Assembly (NCBI GenBank): GCA_002189035.1
Contig: NEEC01000163.1
Span: forward strand, 1-64,000
Length of the DNA: 64,000 nt
Origin: Utricularia gibba
Lineage: Eukaryota; Streptophyta; Magnoliopsida; Lamiales; Lentibulariaceae
Reading direction: 5' to 3'
Part shown: one piece after another, positions 38,201 to 51,693 of the stretch
Layout of the letters: every line of letters starts with the position of its first letter
Position numbering within the stretch: the stretch's first letter is position 1
Notes under the pieces: generated by a model
Databases searched by the model: none
What the model was told of the DNA's origin: nothing
Seen by the model: the letters and a program-made list of their open reading frames with translations, nothing else
Made by a program: the position numbers and the translations under genes

Positions 38201-41200
38201 CGTGTTGGGAGTTCGCCCATCCGAGGAAAGTTCGAAGCTCGACGGATGGCCCTATATAAGCCTTGAATGGTGTCACAAAATGGCCTAGCCATTGGGGACG
38301 TTGGGACTCGTTTGCTCGTTTTTATGCGAAAATTGTTCTCGGCTTGCGAAACACGCGTGATTCGTTAATATATGTCAAAATCTTGAATTTCGCGGCATTC
38401 TCATGCGTTTCTCCGAGTGTGCTCGGGCCCTGGGAATTCCTACATTAAGGGGTGGCCTCGCGCAGCCTTCGCCATTGACGCCACATCGTCCAAACCGTTT
38501 AGAGTCACGCGACACACAGCATACCGTTTCGAAGCTCATTCCGAGACGGTCGTTTTTCGTGTTGGGAGTTCGCCCATCCGAGGAAAGTTCGAAGCTCGAC
38601 GGATGGCCTATATAGCCTTCAATGGTGTCCAAAATGGTCTAGCCATTGGGGACGTTGCGACTCCTTTGCTCGTTTTTATGCGAAAATTATTCTCGGCTTT
38701 GCGAAAACACGCGTGATTCGTTAATATATGTCAAAATCTTGAATTTCGCGGCATTCTCATGCGTTTCTCGGGGTGTGCTCGGGCCCGGGACTTCCTACAC
38801 CAAGGGGTGGCCTCGCGCAGCCTTCGCCATTGACGCCACATCCCAAACCGTTTAGAGTCACGCGACACACAGCATACCGTTTCGAAGCTCATTCTGAGAC
38901 GGTCGTTTTTCGTGTTGGGAGTCGCCCATCCGAGGAAAGTTCGAAGCTCGACGGATGGCCCTATATACCCTTGAATGGTGTCACAAAATGGCCTAGCCAT
39001 TGGGACGTTGGACTCGTTTGCTCGTTTTATGCGAAAATATTCTCGGCTTGCGAAACACGCGTGATTCGTTAATATATGTCAAAATCTTGAATTTCGCGGC
39101 ATTCTCATGCGTTTCTCCGAGTGTGCTCGGGCCCTGGGAATTCACCAAGGGGTGGCCTCGCGCAGCCTTCGCCATTGAGCCACATCGTCCAAACCGTTTA
39201 GAGTCACGCGACACACAGCATACCGTTTCGAAGCTCATTCTGAGACGATCGTTTTCGTGTTGGGAGCTCGCCCATCCGAGGAAAGTTCGAAGCTCGACGG
39301 ATGGCCTATATAGCCTTGAATGGTGTCACAAAATGGCCTAGCCATTGGGGACGTTGCGACTCCTTTGCTCGTTTTTATGCGAAAATTGTTCTCGGATTGC
39401 GAAACACGCGTGATTCGTTAATATATGTAAAAATCTGAATTTCGCGGCATTCTCATGCGTTTCTCCGAGTGTGCTCGGGCCCTGGGAATTCCTACATTAA
39501 GGGGTGGCCTCGCGCAGCCTTCGCCATTGACGCCACATCGTCCAAACCGTTTAGAGTCACGCGACACACAGCATACCGTTTCGAAGCTCATTCTGAGACG
39601 GTCGTTTTTCGTGTTGGGAGCTTGCCCATCCGAGGAAAGTTCGAAGCTCGAAGGATGGCCTTATATAAGCCTTGAATGGTGTCACAAAAATGGTCTAGCC
39701 ATTGGGGACGTTGCGACTCCTTTGCTCGTTTTTATGCGAAAATTATTCTCGGCTTGCGAAACACGCGTGATTCGTTAATATATGTCAAAATCTTGAATTT
39801 CGCGGCATTCTCATGCGTTTCTACGGGTGTGCTCGGGCCCGGGACTTCCTACACCAAGGGGTGGCCTCGCGCAGCCTTCGCCATTGACGCCACATCGTCC
39901 AAACCGTTTAGAGTCACGCGACACACAGCATACCGTTTCGAAGCTCATTCCGAGACGGTCGTTTTTCGTGTTGGGAGTTCGCCCATCCGAGGAAAGTTCG
40001 AAGCTCGACGGATGGCCTATATAAGCCTTGAATGGTGTCACAAAATGGCTAGCCATTGGGGACGACTCCTTTGCTCGTTTTTATGCGAAAATTATTCTCG
40101 GATTGCGAAACACGCGTGATTCGTTAATATATGTCAAAATCTTGAATTTCGCGGCATTCTCATGCGTTTCTAGTGTGCTCGGGCCCTGGGACTTCCTACA
40201 AAGGGGTGGCCTCGCGCAGCCTTCGCATTGACGCCACATCGTCCAAACCGTTTAGAGTCACGCACACAGCATACCGTTTCGAAGCTCATTCTGAGACGGT
40301 CGTTTTTCGTGTTGGGAGCTTGCCCATCCGAGGAAAGTTCGAAGCTCGACGGATGGCCTTATATAAGCCTTGAATGGTGTCACAAATGGCTAGCCATTGG
40401 GGACGTTGGACTCGTTTGCTCGTTTTTATGCGAAAATAATTCTCGGCTTGCGAAACACGCGTGATTCGTTAATATATGTCAAAATCTTGAATTTCGCGGC
40501 ATTCTCATGCGTTTCTCCGAGTGTGCTCGGGCCCTGGGAATTCCTACATTAAGGGGTGGCCTCGCGCAGCCTTCGCCATTGCGCCACATCGTCCAAACCG
40601 TTTAGAGTCACGCGACACACAGCATACCGTTTCGAAGCTCATTCCGAGACGATCGTTTTTCGTGTTGGGAGTCGCCCATCCGAGGAAAGTTCGAAGCTCG
40701 AAGGATGGCCTATATAAGCCTTGAATGGTGTCACAAAATGGCCTAGCCATTGGGGACGTTGCGACTCCTTTGCTCGTTTTTATGCGAAAATTGTTTCTCG
40801 GATTGCGAAACACGCGTGATTCGTTAATATATGTCAAAATCTTGAATTTCGCGGCATTCTCATGCGTTTCTCGGGTGTGCTCGGGCGGGACTTCCTACAC
40901 CAAGGGGTGGCCTCGCGCAGCCTTCGCCATTGACGCCACATCGTCCAAACCGTTTAGAGTCACGCGACACACAGCATACCGTTTCGAAGCTCATTCTGAG
41001 ACGATCGTTTTTCGTGTTGGGATCGCCCATCCGAGGAAAGTTCGAAGCTCGACGGATGGCCCTATATAAGCCTTGAATGGTGTCACAAAATGGCCTAGCC
41101 ATTGGGGACGTTGGACTCGTTTGCTCGTTTTTATGCGAAAATCTCGGCTTGCGAAACACGCGTGATTCGTTAATATATGTCAAAATCTTGAATTTCGCGG

Positions 41201-42419
41201 CATTCTCATGCGTTTCTCGGGTGTGCTCGGGCCCTGGGACTTCCTACACCAAGGGGTGGCCTCGCGCAGCCTTCGCATTGACGCCATCGTCCAAACCGTT
41301 TAGAGTCACGCGACACACAGCATACCGTTTCGAAGCTCATTCTGAGACGATCGTTTTTCGTGTTGGGAGTTCGCCCATCCGAGGAAAGTTCGAAGCTCGA
41401 CGGATGGCCTATATAAGCCTTGAATGGTGTCACAAAATGGCCTAGCCATTGGGGACGTTGGGACTCGTTTGCTCGTTTTTATGCGAAAATTGTTCTCGGC
41501 TTGCGAAACACGCGTGATTCGTTAATATATGTCAAAATCTTGAATTTCGCGGCATTCTCATGCGTTTCTCCGAGTGTGCTCGGGCCCTGGGAATTCCTAC
41601 ATTAGGGGTGGCCTCGCGCAGCCTTCGCCATTGACGCCACATCGTCCAAACCGTTTAGAGTCACGCGACACACAGCATACCGTTTCGAAGCTCATTCCGA
41701 GACGGTCGTTTTTCGTGTTGGAGCTTGCCCATCCGAGGAAAGTTCGAAGCTCGACGGATGGCCTTATATAGCCTTCAATGGTCACAAAATGGCTAGCCAT
41801 TGGGGACGTTGCGACTCCTTTGCTCGTTTTTATGCGAAAATTATTCTCGGCTTGCGAAACACGCGTGATTCGTTAATATATGTCAAAATCTTGAATTTCG
41901 CGGCATTCTCATGCGTTTCTCGGTGTGCTCGGCCCCGGGACTTCCTACACCAAGGGGTGGCCTCGCGCAGCCTTCGCCATTGACGCCACATCGTCCAAAC
42001 CGTTTAGAGTCACGCGACACACAGCATACCGTTTCGAAGCTCATTCTGAGACGATCGTTTTTCGTGTTGGGAGTTCGCCCATCCGAGGAAAGTTCGAAGC
42101 TCGACGGATGGCCTATATAAGCCTTGAATGGTGTCACAAAATGGTCTAGCCATTGGGGACGTTGCGACTCCTTTGCTCGTTTTTATGCGAAAATTATTCT
42201 CGGATTGCGAAACACGCGTGATTCGTTAATATATGTCAAAATCTTGAATTTCGCGGCATTCTCATGCGTTTCTAGTGTGCTCGGGCCTGGGAATTCCTAC
42301 ATTAAGGGGTGGCCTCGCGCAGCCTTCGCCATTGACGCCACATCGTCCAAACCGTTTAGAGTCACGCGACACACAGCATACCGTTTCGAAGCTCATTCTG
42401 AGACGATCGTTTTTCGTGT

Positions 42420-42440
42420 TGGGAATCGAAAAAGTTCGAA
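42420..42440 (+). repeat. Monomer lacking CCCATCCGAGG
   Basis: In the copy anchored at 42264, GGGAATCG runs directly into AAAAAGTTCGAAGC, so the CCCATCCGAGG block found in nearly every other copy is gone. Spacing to the next anchor is about 337 bp. Confidence 0.8.
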
Positions 42441-45400
42441 GCTCGACGGATGGCCTATATAGCCTTGAATGGTGTCACAAAATGGCTAGCCATTGGGACG
42501 TTGCGACTCCTTTGCTCGTTTTTATGCGAAAATTTTTCTCGGATTGCGAAACACGCGTGATTCGTTAATATATGTAAAATCTTGAATTTCGCGCATTCTC
42601 ATGCGTTTCTGGGTGTGCTCGGCCTGGGACTTCCTACACAAGGGGTGGCCTCGCGCAGCCTTCGCCATTGACGCCACATCGTCCAAACCGTTTAGAGTCA
42701 CGCGACACACAGCATACCGTTTCGAAGCTCATTCCGAGACGGTCGTTTTTCGTGTTGGGAGTTCGCCCATCCGAGGAAAGTTCGAAGCTCGACGGATGGC
42801 CCTATATAAGCCTTGAATGGTGTCACAAAATGGCCTAGCCATTGGGGACGTTGGGACTCGTTTGCTCGTTTTTATGCGAAAATAATCTCGGCTTGCGAAA
42901 CACGCGTGATTCGTTAATATATGTCAAAATCTTGAATTTCGCGGCATTCTCATGCGTTTCTCGGTGTGCTCGGGCCCTGGGACTTCCTACACCAAGGGGT
43001 GGCCTCGCGCAGCCTTCGCCATTGACGCCACATCCCGTTTAGAGTCACGCGACACACAGCATACCGTTTCGAAGCTCATTCCGAGACGGTCGTTTTTCGT
43101 GTTGGGAGCTTGCCCATCCGAAAAGTTCGAAGCTCGGATGGCCCTATAAGCCTTGAATGGTGTCACAAAATGGCCTAGCCATTGGGGACGTTGGGACTCG
43201 TTTGCGTTTTTATGCGAAAATTGTTCTCGGCTTGCGAAACACGCGTGATTCGTTAATATATGTCAAAATCTTGAATTTCGCGGCATTCTCATGCGTTTCT
43301 CCGAGTGTGCTCGGGCCCTGGGAATTCCTACATTAAGGGGTGGCCTCGCGCAGCCTTCGCCATTGACGCCACATCGTCCAAACCGTTTAGAGTCACGCGA
43401 CACACAGCATACCGTTTCGAAGCTCATTCCGAGACGGTCGTTTTTCGTGTTGGGAGCTTGCCCATCCGAGGAAAGTTCGAAGCTCGAAGGATGGCCTTAT
43501 ATTAAGCCTTCAATGGTCCAAAATGGTCTAGCCATTGGGGACATCGCGACTCCTTTGCTCGTTTTTATGCGAAAATATTCTCGGCTTGCGAAACACGCGT
43601 GATTCGTTAATATATGTCAAAATCTTGAATTTCGCGGCATTCTCATGCGTTTCTCGGGTGTGCTCGGGCCCCGGGACTTCCTACACCAAGGGGTGGCCTC
43701 GCGCAGCCTTCGCCATTGACGCCACATCGTCCAAACCGTTTAGAGTCACGCGACACACAGCATACCGTTTCGAAGCTCATTCTGAGACGATCGTTTTTCG
43801 TGTTGGGAGTTCGCCCATCCGAGGAAAGTTCGAAGCTCGACGGATGGCCCTATATAAGCCTTGAATGGTGTCCCAAAATGGTCTAGCCATTGGGGACGTT
43901 GCGACTCCTTTGCTCGTTTTTATGCGAAAATTATTCTCGGCTTGCGAAACACGCGTGATTCGTTAATATATGTCAAAATCTTGAATTTCGCGGCATTCTC
44001 ATGCGTTTCTCAGTGTGCTCGGGCCCTGGGAATTCCTACATTAAGGGGTGGCCTCGCGCAGCCTTCGCCATTGACGCCACATCGTCCAAACCGTTTAGAG
44101 TCACGCGACACACAGCATACCGTTTCGAAGCTCATTCTGAGACGGTCGTTTTTCGTGTTGGGAGTCGCCCATCCGAGGAAAGTTCGAAGCTCGAAGGATG
44201 GCCTATATTAGCCTTGAATGGTTTCACAAAATGGTCTAGCCATTGGGGACGTTGCGACTCCTTTGCTCGTTTTTATGCGAAAATCTCGGCTTGCGAAACG
44301 CGTGATTCGTTAATATATGTCAAAATCTGAATTTCGCGCATTCTCATGCGTTTCTAGGGTGTGCTCGGGCCTGGGACTTCCTACACCAAGGGGTGGCCTC
44401 GCGCAGCCTTCGCCATTGACGCCACATCGTCCAAACCGTTTAGAGTCACGCGACACACAGCATACCGTTTCGAAGCTCATTCCGAGACGGTCGTTTTTCG
44501 TGTTGGGAGTTCGCCCATCCGAGGAAAGTTCGAAGCTCGACGGATGGCCCTATATAAGCCTTGAATGGTGTCACAAAATGGCCTAGCCATTGGGGACGTT
44601 GCGACTCGTTTGCTCGTTTTTATGCGAAAAATTCGGCTTGCGAAACACGCGTGATTCGTTAATATATGTCAAAATCTTGAATTTCGCGGCATTCTCATGC
44701 GTTTCTCGGTGTGCTCGGCCCTGGGACTTCCTACACCAAGGGGTGGCCTCGCGCAGCCTTCGCCATTGACGCCACATCGTCCAAACCGTTTAGAGTCACG
44801 CGACACACAGCATACCGTTTCGAAGCTCATTCCGAGACGGTCGTTTTTCGTGTTGGGAGCTTGCCCATCCGCAAAGTTCGAAGCTCAAGGATGGCCCTAT
44901 ATAAGCCTTGAATGGTGTCACAAAATGGCCTAGCCATTGGGGACGTTGGGACTCGTTTGCTCGTTTTTATGCGAAAACTCGGCTTGCGAAACACGCGTGA
45001 TTCGTTAATATATGTCAAAATCTTGAATTTCGCGGCATTCTCATGCGTTTCTCCGAGTGTGCTCGGGCCCTGGGAATTCCTACATTAAGGGGTGGCTCGC
45101 GCAGCCTTCGCCATTGACGCCACATCGTCCAAACCGTTTAGAGTCACGCGACACACAGCATACCGTTTCGAAGCTCATTCCGAGACGGTCGTTTTTCGTG
45201 TTGGGAGTTGCCCATCCGAGGAAAGTTCGAAGCTCGAAGGATGGCCCTATATAGCCTTGAATGGTGTCACAAAATGGTCTAGCCATTGGGGACGTTGCGA
45301 CTCCTTTGCTCGTTTTTATGCGAAAATCTCGGCTTGCGAAACACGCGTGATTCGTTAATATATGTCAAAATCTTGAATTTCGCGGCATTCTCATGCGTTT

Positions 45401-48400
45401 CTCCGAGTGTGCTCGGGCCCTGGGAATTCCTACATTAAGGGGTGGCCTCGCGCAGCCTTCGCCATTGACGCCACATCGTCCAAACCGTTTAGAGTCACGC
45501 GACACACAGCATACCGTTTCGAAGCTCATTCTGAGACGGTCGTTTTTCGTGTTGGGAGCTTGCCCATCCGAGGAAAGTTCGAAGCTCGAAGGATGGCCCT
45601 ATATTAGCCTTGAATGTGTCACAAAATGGTCTAGCCATTGGGGACGTTGGACTCCTTTGCTCGTTTTTATGCGAAAATTATTCTCGGCTTGCGAAACACG
45701 CGTGATTCGTTAATATATGTCAAAATCTTGAATTTCGCGGCATTCTCATGCGTTTCTCCGGGTGTGCTCGGGCCCCGGGACTTCCTACACCAAGGGGTGC
45801 CTCGCGCAGCCTTCGCCATTGACGCCACATCGTCCAAACCGTTTAGAGTCACGCGACACACAGCATACCGTTTCGAAGCTCATTCTGAGACGATCGTTTT
45901 TCGTGTTGGGAGTCGCCCATCCGAGGAAAGTTCGAAGCTCGACGGATGGCCTATATAGCCTTGAATGGTGTCACAAAATGGTCTAGCCATTGGGGACGTT
46001 GCGACTCCTTTGCTCGTTTTTATGCGAAAATTTTTCTCGGATTGCGAAACACGCGTGATTCGTTAATATATGTCAAATCTTGAATTTCGCGGCATTCTCA
46101 TGCGTTTCTCGGGTGTGCTCGGGCCGGGAATTCCTACACCAAGGGGTGGCCTCGCGCAGCCTTCGCCATTGACGCCACATCGTCCAAACCGTTTAGAGTC
46201 ACGCGACACACAGCATACCGTTTCGAAGCTCATTCTGAGACGATCGTTTTTCGTGTTGGGAGTCGCCCATCCGAGGAAAGTTCGAAGCTCGACGGATGGC
46301 CTTATATAGCCTTGAATGGTGTCACAAAATGGTCTAGCCATTGGGGACATCGGACTCCTTTGCTCGTTTTTATGCGAAAATTATTCTCGGCTTGCGAAAC
46401 ACGCGTGATTCGTTAATATATGTCAAAATCTTGAATTTCGCATTTCTCATGCGTTTCTCCGGGTGTGCTCGGGCCCTGGGAATTCCTACATTAAGGGGTG
46501 GCCTCGCGCAGCCTTCGCCATTGACGCCACATCGTCCAAACCGTTTAGAGTCACGCGACACACAGCATACCGTTTCGAAGCTCATTCTGAGACGATCGTT
46601 TTTCGTGTTGGGAGTCGCCCATCCGAGGAAAGTTCGAAGCTCGACGGATGGCCCTATAAAGCCTTGAATGGTGTCACAAATGGCCTAGCCATTGGGGACG
46701 TTGCGACTCCTTTGCTCGTTTTTATGCGAAAATTGTTCTCGGCTTGCGAAACACGCGTGATTCGTTAATATATGTCAAAATCTTGAATTTCGCGGCATTC
46801 TCATGCGTTTCTCGGTGTGCTCGGGCCCGGGAATTCCTACACAAGGGGTGGCCTCGCGCAGCCTTCGCCATTGACGCCACATCGTCCAAACCCGTTTAGA
46901 GTCACGCGACACACAGCATACCGTTTCGAAGCTCATTCTGAGACGATCGTTTTTCGTGTTGGGATCGCCCATCCGAGGAAAGTTCGAAGCTCGACGGATG
47001 GCCCTATATAAGCCTTGAATGGTGTCACAAAATGGCCTAGCCATTGGGGACGTTGGACTCGTTTGCTCGTTTTTATGCGAAAATAATTCTCGGCTTGCGA
47101 AACACGCGTGATTCGTTAATATATGTAAAAATCTAAATTTCGCGGCATTCTCATGCGTTTCTCGGTGTGCTCGGGCCCCGGGACTTCCTACACCAAGGGG
47201 TGGCCTCGCGCAGCCTTCGCCATTGACGCCACATCGTCCAAACCGTTTAGAGTCACGCGACACACAGCATACCGTTTCGAAGCTCATTCTGAGACGTCGT
47301 TTTTCGTGTTGGAAGTTCGCCCATCCGAGGAAAGTTCGAAGCTCGACGGATGGCCCTATATAAGCCTTGAATGGTGTCACAAAATGGCCTACCATTGGGG
47401 GTTGGGACTCGTTTGCTCGTTTTTATGCGAAAATTTTCTCGGCTTGCGAAACACGCGTGATTCGTTAATATATGTCAAAATCTTGAATTTCGCGGCATTC
47501 TCATGCGTTTCTACGGGTGTGCTCGGGCCCGGGACTTCCTACACCAAGGGTGGCCTCGCGCAGCCTTCGCCATTGACGCCACATCGTCCAAACCGTTTAG
47601 AGTCACGCGACACACAGCATACCGTTTCGAAGCTCATTCTGAGACGATCGTTTTTCGTGTTGGGAGTTCGCCCATCCGAGGAAAGTTCGAAGCTCGACGG
47701 ATGGCCCTATATAAGCCTTGAATGGTGTCACAAAATGGTCTAGCCATTGGGGACGTTGCGACTCCTTTGCTCGTTTTTATGCGAAAATTTCTCGGATTGC
47801 GAAACACGCGTGATTCGTTAATATATGTCAAAATCTTGAATTTCGCGGCATTCTCATGCGTTTTCTCAGTGTGCTCGGGCCTGGGAATTCCTACATTAAG
47901 GGGTGGCCTCGCGCAGCCTTCGCCATTGACGCCACATCGTCCAAACCGTTTAGAGTCACGCGACACACAGCATACCGTTTCGAAGCTCATTCCGAGACGG
48001 TCGTTTTTCGTGTTGGGAGCTTGCCCATCCGAGGAAAGTTCGAAGCTCGAAGGATGGCCTTATATAGCCTTGAATGGTGTCACAAAATGGCTAGCCATTG
48101 GGGACGCGACTCCTTTGCTCGTTTTTATGCGAAAATAATCTCGGCTTGCGAAACACGCGTGATTCGTTAATATATGTCAAAATCTTGAATTTCGCGGCAT
48201 TCTCATGCGTTTCTCGTGTGCTCGGGCCCTGGGACTTCCTACACCAAGGGGTGGCCTCGCGCAGCCTTCGCAATTGACGCCACATCGTCCAAACCGTTTA
48301 GAGTCACGCGACACACAGCATACCGTTTCGAAGCTCATTCCGAGACGTCGTTTTTCGTGTTGGAAGTTGCCCATCCGAGGAAAGTTCGAAGCTCGAAGGA

Positions 48401-49332
48401 TGGCCCTATATAAGCCTTGAATGGTGTCACAAAATGGCCTAGCCATTGGGGACGTTGGGACTCGTTTGCTCGTTTTTATGCGAAAATTGTTCTCGGCTTG
48501 CGAAACACGCGTGATTCGTTAATATATGTCAAAATCTTGAATTTCGCGGCATTCTCATGCGTTTCTCCGAGTGTGCTCGGGCCCTGGGAATTCCTACATT
48601 AAGGGGTGGCCTCGCGCAGCCTTCGCCATTGACGCCACATCGTCCAAACCGTTTAGAGTCACGCGACACACAGCATACCGTTTCGAAGCTCATTCCGAGA
48701 CGGTCGTTTTTCGTGTTGGGAGCTTGCCCATCCGAGGAAAGTTCGAAGCTCGAAGGATGGCCTTATATTAGCCTTGAATGTGTCCCAAAATGGTCTAGCC
48801 ATTGGGGACGTTGACTCCTTTGCTCGTTTTTATGCGAAAATCTCGGCTTGCGAAACACGCGTGATTCGTTAATATATGTCAAAATCTTGAATTTCGCGGC
48901 ATTCTCATGCGTTTCTACGGGTGTGCTCGGGCCCCGGGACTTCCTACACCAAGGGGTGGCCTCGCGCAGCCTTCGCCATTGACGCCACATCGTCCAAACC
49001 GTTTAGAGTCACGCGACACACAGCATACCGTTTCGAAGCTCATTCTGAGACGATCGTTTTTCGTGTTGGAAGTTCGCCCATCCGAGGAAAGTTCGAAGCT
49101 CGACGGATGGCCTATATAAGCCTTGAATGGTGTCACAAAATGGCCTAGCCATTGGGGACGTTGGGACTCGTTTGCTCGTTTTTATGCGAAAATTGTTCTC
49201 GGCTTGCGAAACACGCGTGATTCGTTAATATATGTCAAAATCTTGAATTTCGCGGCATTCTCATGCGTTTCTCCGAGTGTGCTCGGGCCCTGGGAATTCC
49301 TACATTAAGGGGTGGCCTCGCGCAGCCTTCGC

Positions 49333-49365
49333 CATGACGCCACATCGTTTTTAGAGTTACCGTTT
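49333..49365 (+). repeat. Monomer with loss of the CGCGACACACAGCATA block
   Basis: In the copy anchored at 49263 the usual path CGTCCAAACCGTTTAGAGTC, CGCGACACACAGCATACCG is replaced by CATCGTTTTTAGAGTTACCG. About 20-25 bp are missing in two pieces. Spacing to the next anchor is about 325 bp. The flanking sequence is normal on both sides. Confidence 0.85.
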
Positions 49366-51693
49366 CGAAGCTCATTCTGAGACGATCGTTTTTCGTGTTG
49401 GGAGCCCATCCGAGGAAAGTTCGAAGCTCGACGGATGGCCCTATATAGCCTTGAATGGTGTCACAAAATGGCCTAGCCATTGGGGACGTTGCGACTCTTT
49501 GCTCGTTTTTATGCGAAAATTGTTCTCGGCTTGCGAAACACGCGTGATTCGTTAATATATCAAAATCTTGAATTTCGCGGCATTCTCATGCGTTTCTCGG
49601 GTGTGCTCGGGGGACTTCCTACACCAAGGGGTGGCCTCGCGCAGCCTTCGCCATTGACGCCACATCGTCCAAACCGTTTAGAGTCACGCGACACACAGCA
49701 TACCGTTTCGAAGCTCATTCTGAGACGATCGTTTTTCGTGTTGGGAGCCCATCCGAGGAAAGTTCGAAGCTCGACGGATGGCCCTATATAAGCCTTGAAT
49801 GGTGTCACAAAATGGCCTAGCCATTGGGGACGTTGCGACTCGTTTGCTCGTTTTTATGCGAAAATAATCTCGGCTTGCGAAACACGCGTGATTCGTTAAT
49901 ATATGTCAAAATCTTGAATTTCGCGGCATTCTCATGCGTTTCTCGGGTGTGCTCGGCCCCGGGACTTCCTACACAAGGGGTGGCCTCGCGCAGCCTTCGC
50001 CATTGACGCCACATCGTCCAAACCGTTTAGAGTCACGCGACACACAGCATACCGTTTCGAAGCTCATTCTGAGACGGTCGTTTTTCGTGTTGGGAGTTCG
50101 CCCATCCGAGGAAAGTTCGAAGCTCGACGGATGGCCCTATAAGCCTTGAATGGTGTCACAAAATGGCTAGCCATTGGGGACGTTGGGACTCGTTTTGCTC
50201 GTTTTTATGCGAAAATTGTTCTCGGCTTGCGAAACACGCGTGATTCGTTAATATATGTCAAAATCTTGAATTTCGCGGCATTCTCATGCGTTTCTCCGAG
50301 TGTGCTCGGGCCCTGGAATTCCTACATTAAGGGGTGGCCTCGCGCAGCCTTCGCCATTGACGCCACATCGTCCAAACCGTTTAGAGTCACGCGACACACA
50401 GCATACCGTTTCGAAGCTCATTCCGAGACGATCGTTTTTCGTGTTGGGAGTCGCCCATCCGAGGAAAGTTCGAAGCTCGACGGATGGCCCTATATAAGCC
50501 TTGAATGGTGTCACAAAATGGCCTAGCCATTGGGGACGTTGCGACTCCTTTGCTCGTTTTTATGCGAAAATTGTTCTCGGATTGCGAAACACGCGTGATT
50601 CGTTAATATATGTAAAAATCTTGAATTTCGCGGCATTCTCATGCGTTTCTCCGAGTGTGCTCGGGCCCCGGGACTTCCTACACCAAGGGGTGGCCTCGCG
50701 CAGCCTTCGCCATTGACGCCACATCGTCCAAACCGTTTAGAGTCACGCGACACACAGCATACCGTTTCGAAGCTCATTCTGAGACGATCGTTTTTCGTGT
50801 TGGGAGTCGCCCATCCGAGGAAAGTTCGAAGCTCGACGGATGGCCTATATAGCCTTGAATGGTGTCACAAAATGGTCTAGCCATTGGGGACGTTGCGACT
50901 CCTTTGCTCGTTTTTATGCGAAAACGGCTTGCGAAACACGCGTGATTCGTTAATATATGTCAAAATCTTGAATTTCGCGGCATTCTCATGCGTTTCTCGT
51001 GTGCTCGGGCCCTGGGACTTCCTACACCAAGGGGTGGCCTCGCGCAGCCTTCGCCATTGACGCCACATCGTCCAAACCGTTTAGAGTCACGCGACACACA
51101 GCATACCGTTTCGAAGCTCATTCTGAGACGATCGTTTTTCGTGTTGGGAGTCGCCCATCCGAGGAAAGTTCGAAGCTCGAAGGATGGCCTATATAGCCTT
51201 GAATGGTGTCACAAAATGGCTAGCCATTGGGGACGTTGCGACTCCTTTGCTCGTTTTTATGCGAAAATTATTCTCGGATTGCGAAACACGCGTGATTCGT
51301 TAATATATGTCAAAATCTTGAATTTCGCGGCATTCTCATGCGTTTCTCCGAGTGTGCTCGGGCCCTGGAATTCCTACATTAAGGGGTGGCCTCGCGCAGC
51401 CTTCGCCATTGACGCCACATCGTCCAAACCGTTTAGAGTCACGCGACACACAGCATACCGTTTCGAAGCTCATTCTGAGACGATCGTTTTTTCGTGTTGG
51501 GAAATCGCCCATCCGAGGAAAGTTCGAAGCTCGACGGATGGCCCTATATAAGCCTTGAATGGTGTCACAAAATGGCTAGCCATTGGGGACGTTGCGACTC
51601 CTTTGCTCGTTTTTATGCGAAAATTGTTCTCGGCTTGCGAAACACGCGTGATTCGTTAATATATGTCAAAATCTTGAATTTCGCGGCATTCTC

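Larger units (their letters stand above)
31346..41559 (+). repeat. Array segment 4, monomer register
   Basis: Anchors and types: 31346Q 31702P 32059P 32412Q 32766Q 33120Q 33476P 33832M 34184Q 34534P 34885P 35239Q 35588Q 35940Q 36285M 36630Q 36983Q 37341P 37693P 38048M 38403Q 38759P 39107M 39455Q 39813P 40162P 40507Q 40862P 41208P. There are 29 copies. This is the best-ordered part of the array. A five-member block at 31346 is followed directly by a full six-member block at 33120. An alpha-beta-gamma triplet also occurs at 36983-37341-37693. Confidence 0.9.
41560..51693 (+). repeat. Array segment 5, monomer register
   Basis: Anchors and types: 41560Q 41911P 42264Q 42601P 42952P 43291Q 43645P 44001Q 44346P 44697P 45043Q 45393Q 45748P 46100M 46449Q 46803M 47153P 47503P 47856Q 48205P 48557Q 48907P 49263Q 49588P 49934P 50286Q 50641P 50988P 51338Q. 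There are 29 copies. The average spacing is lower here than in segment 4, because many copies lack several bases just after the anchor (TCTCGTG, TCTCGGTG) and at the GGGAGTTCGCCC site. Higher-order order is hard to follow. Confidence 0.9.
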
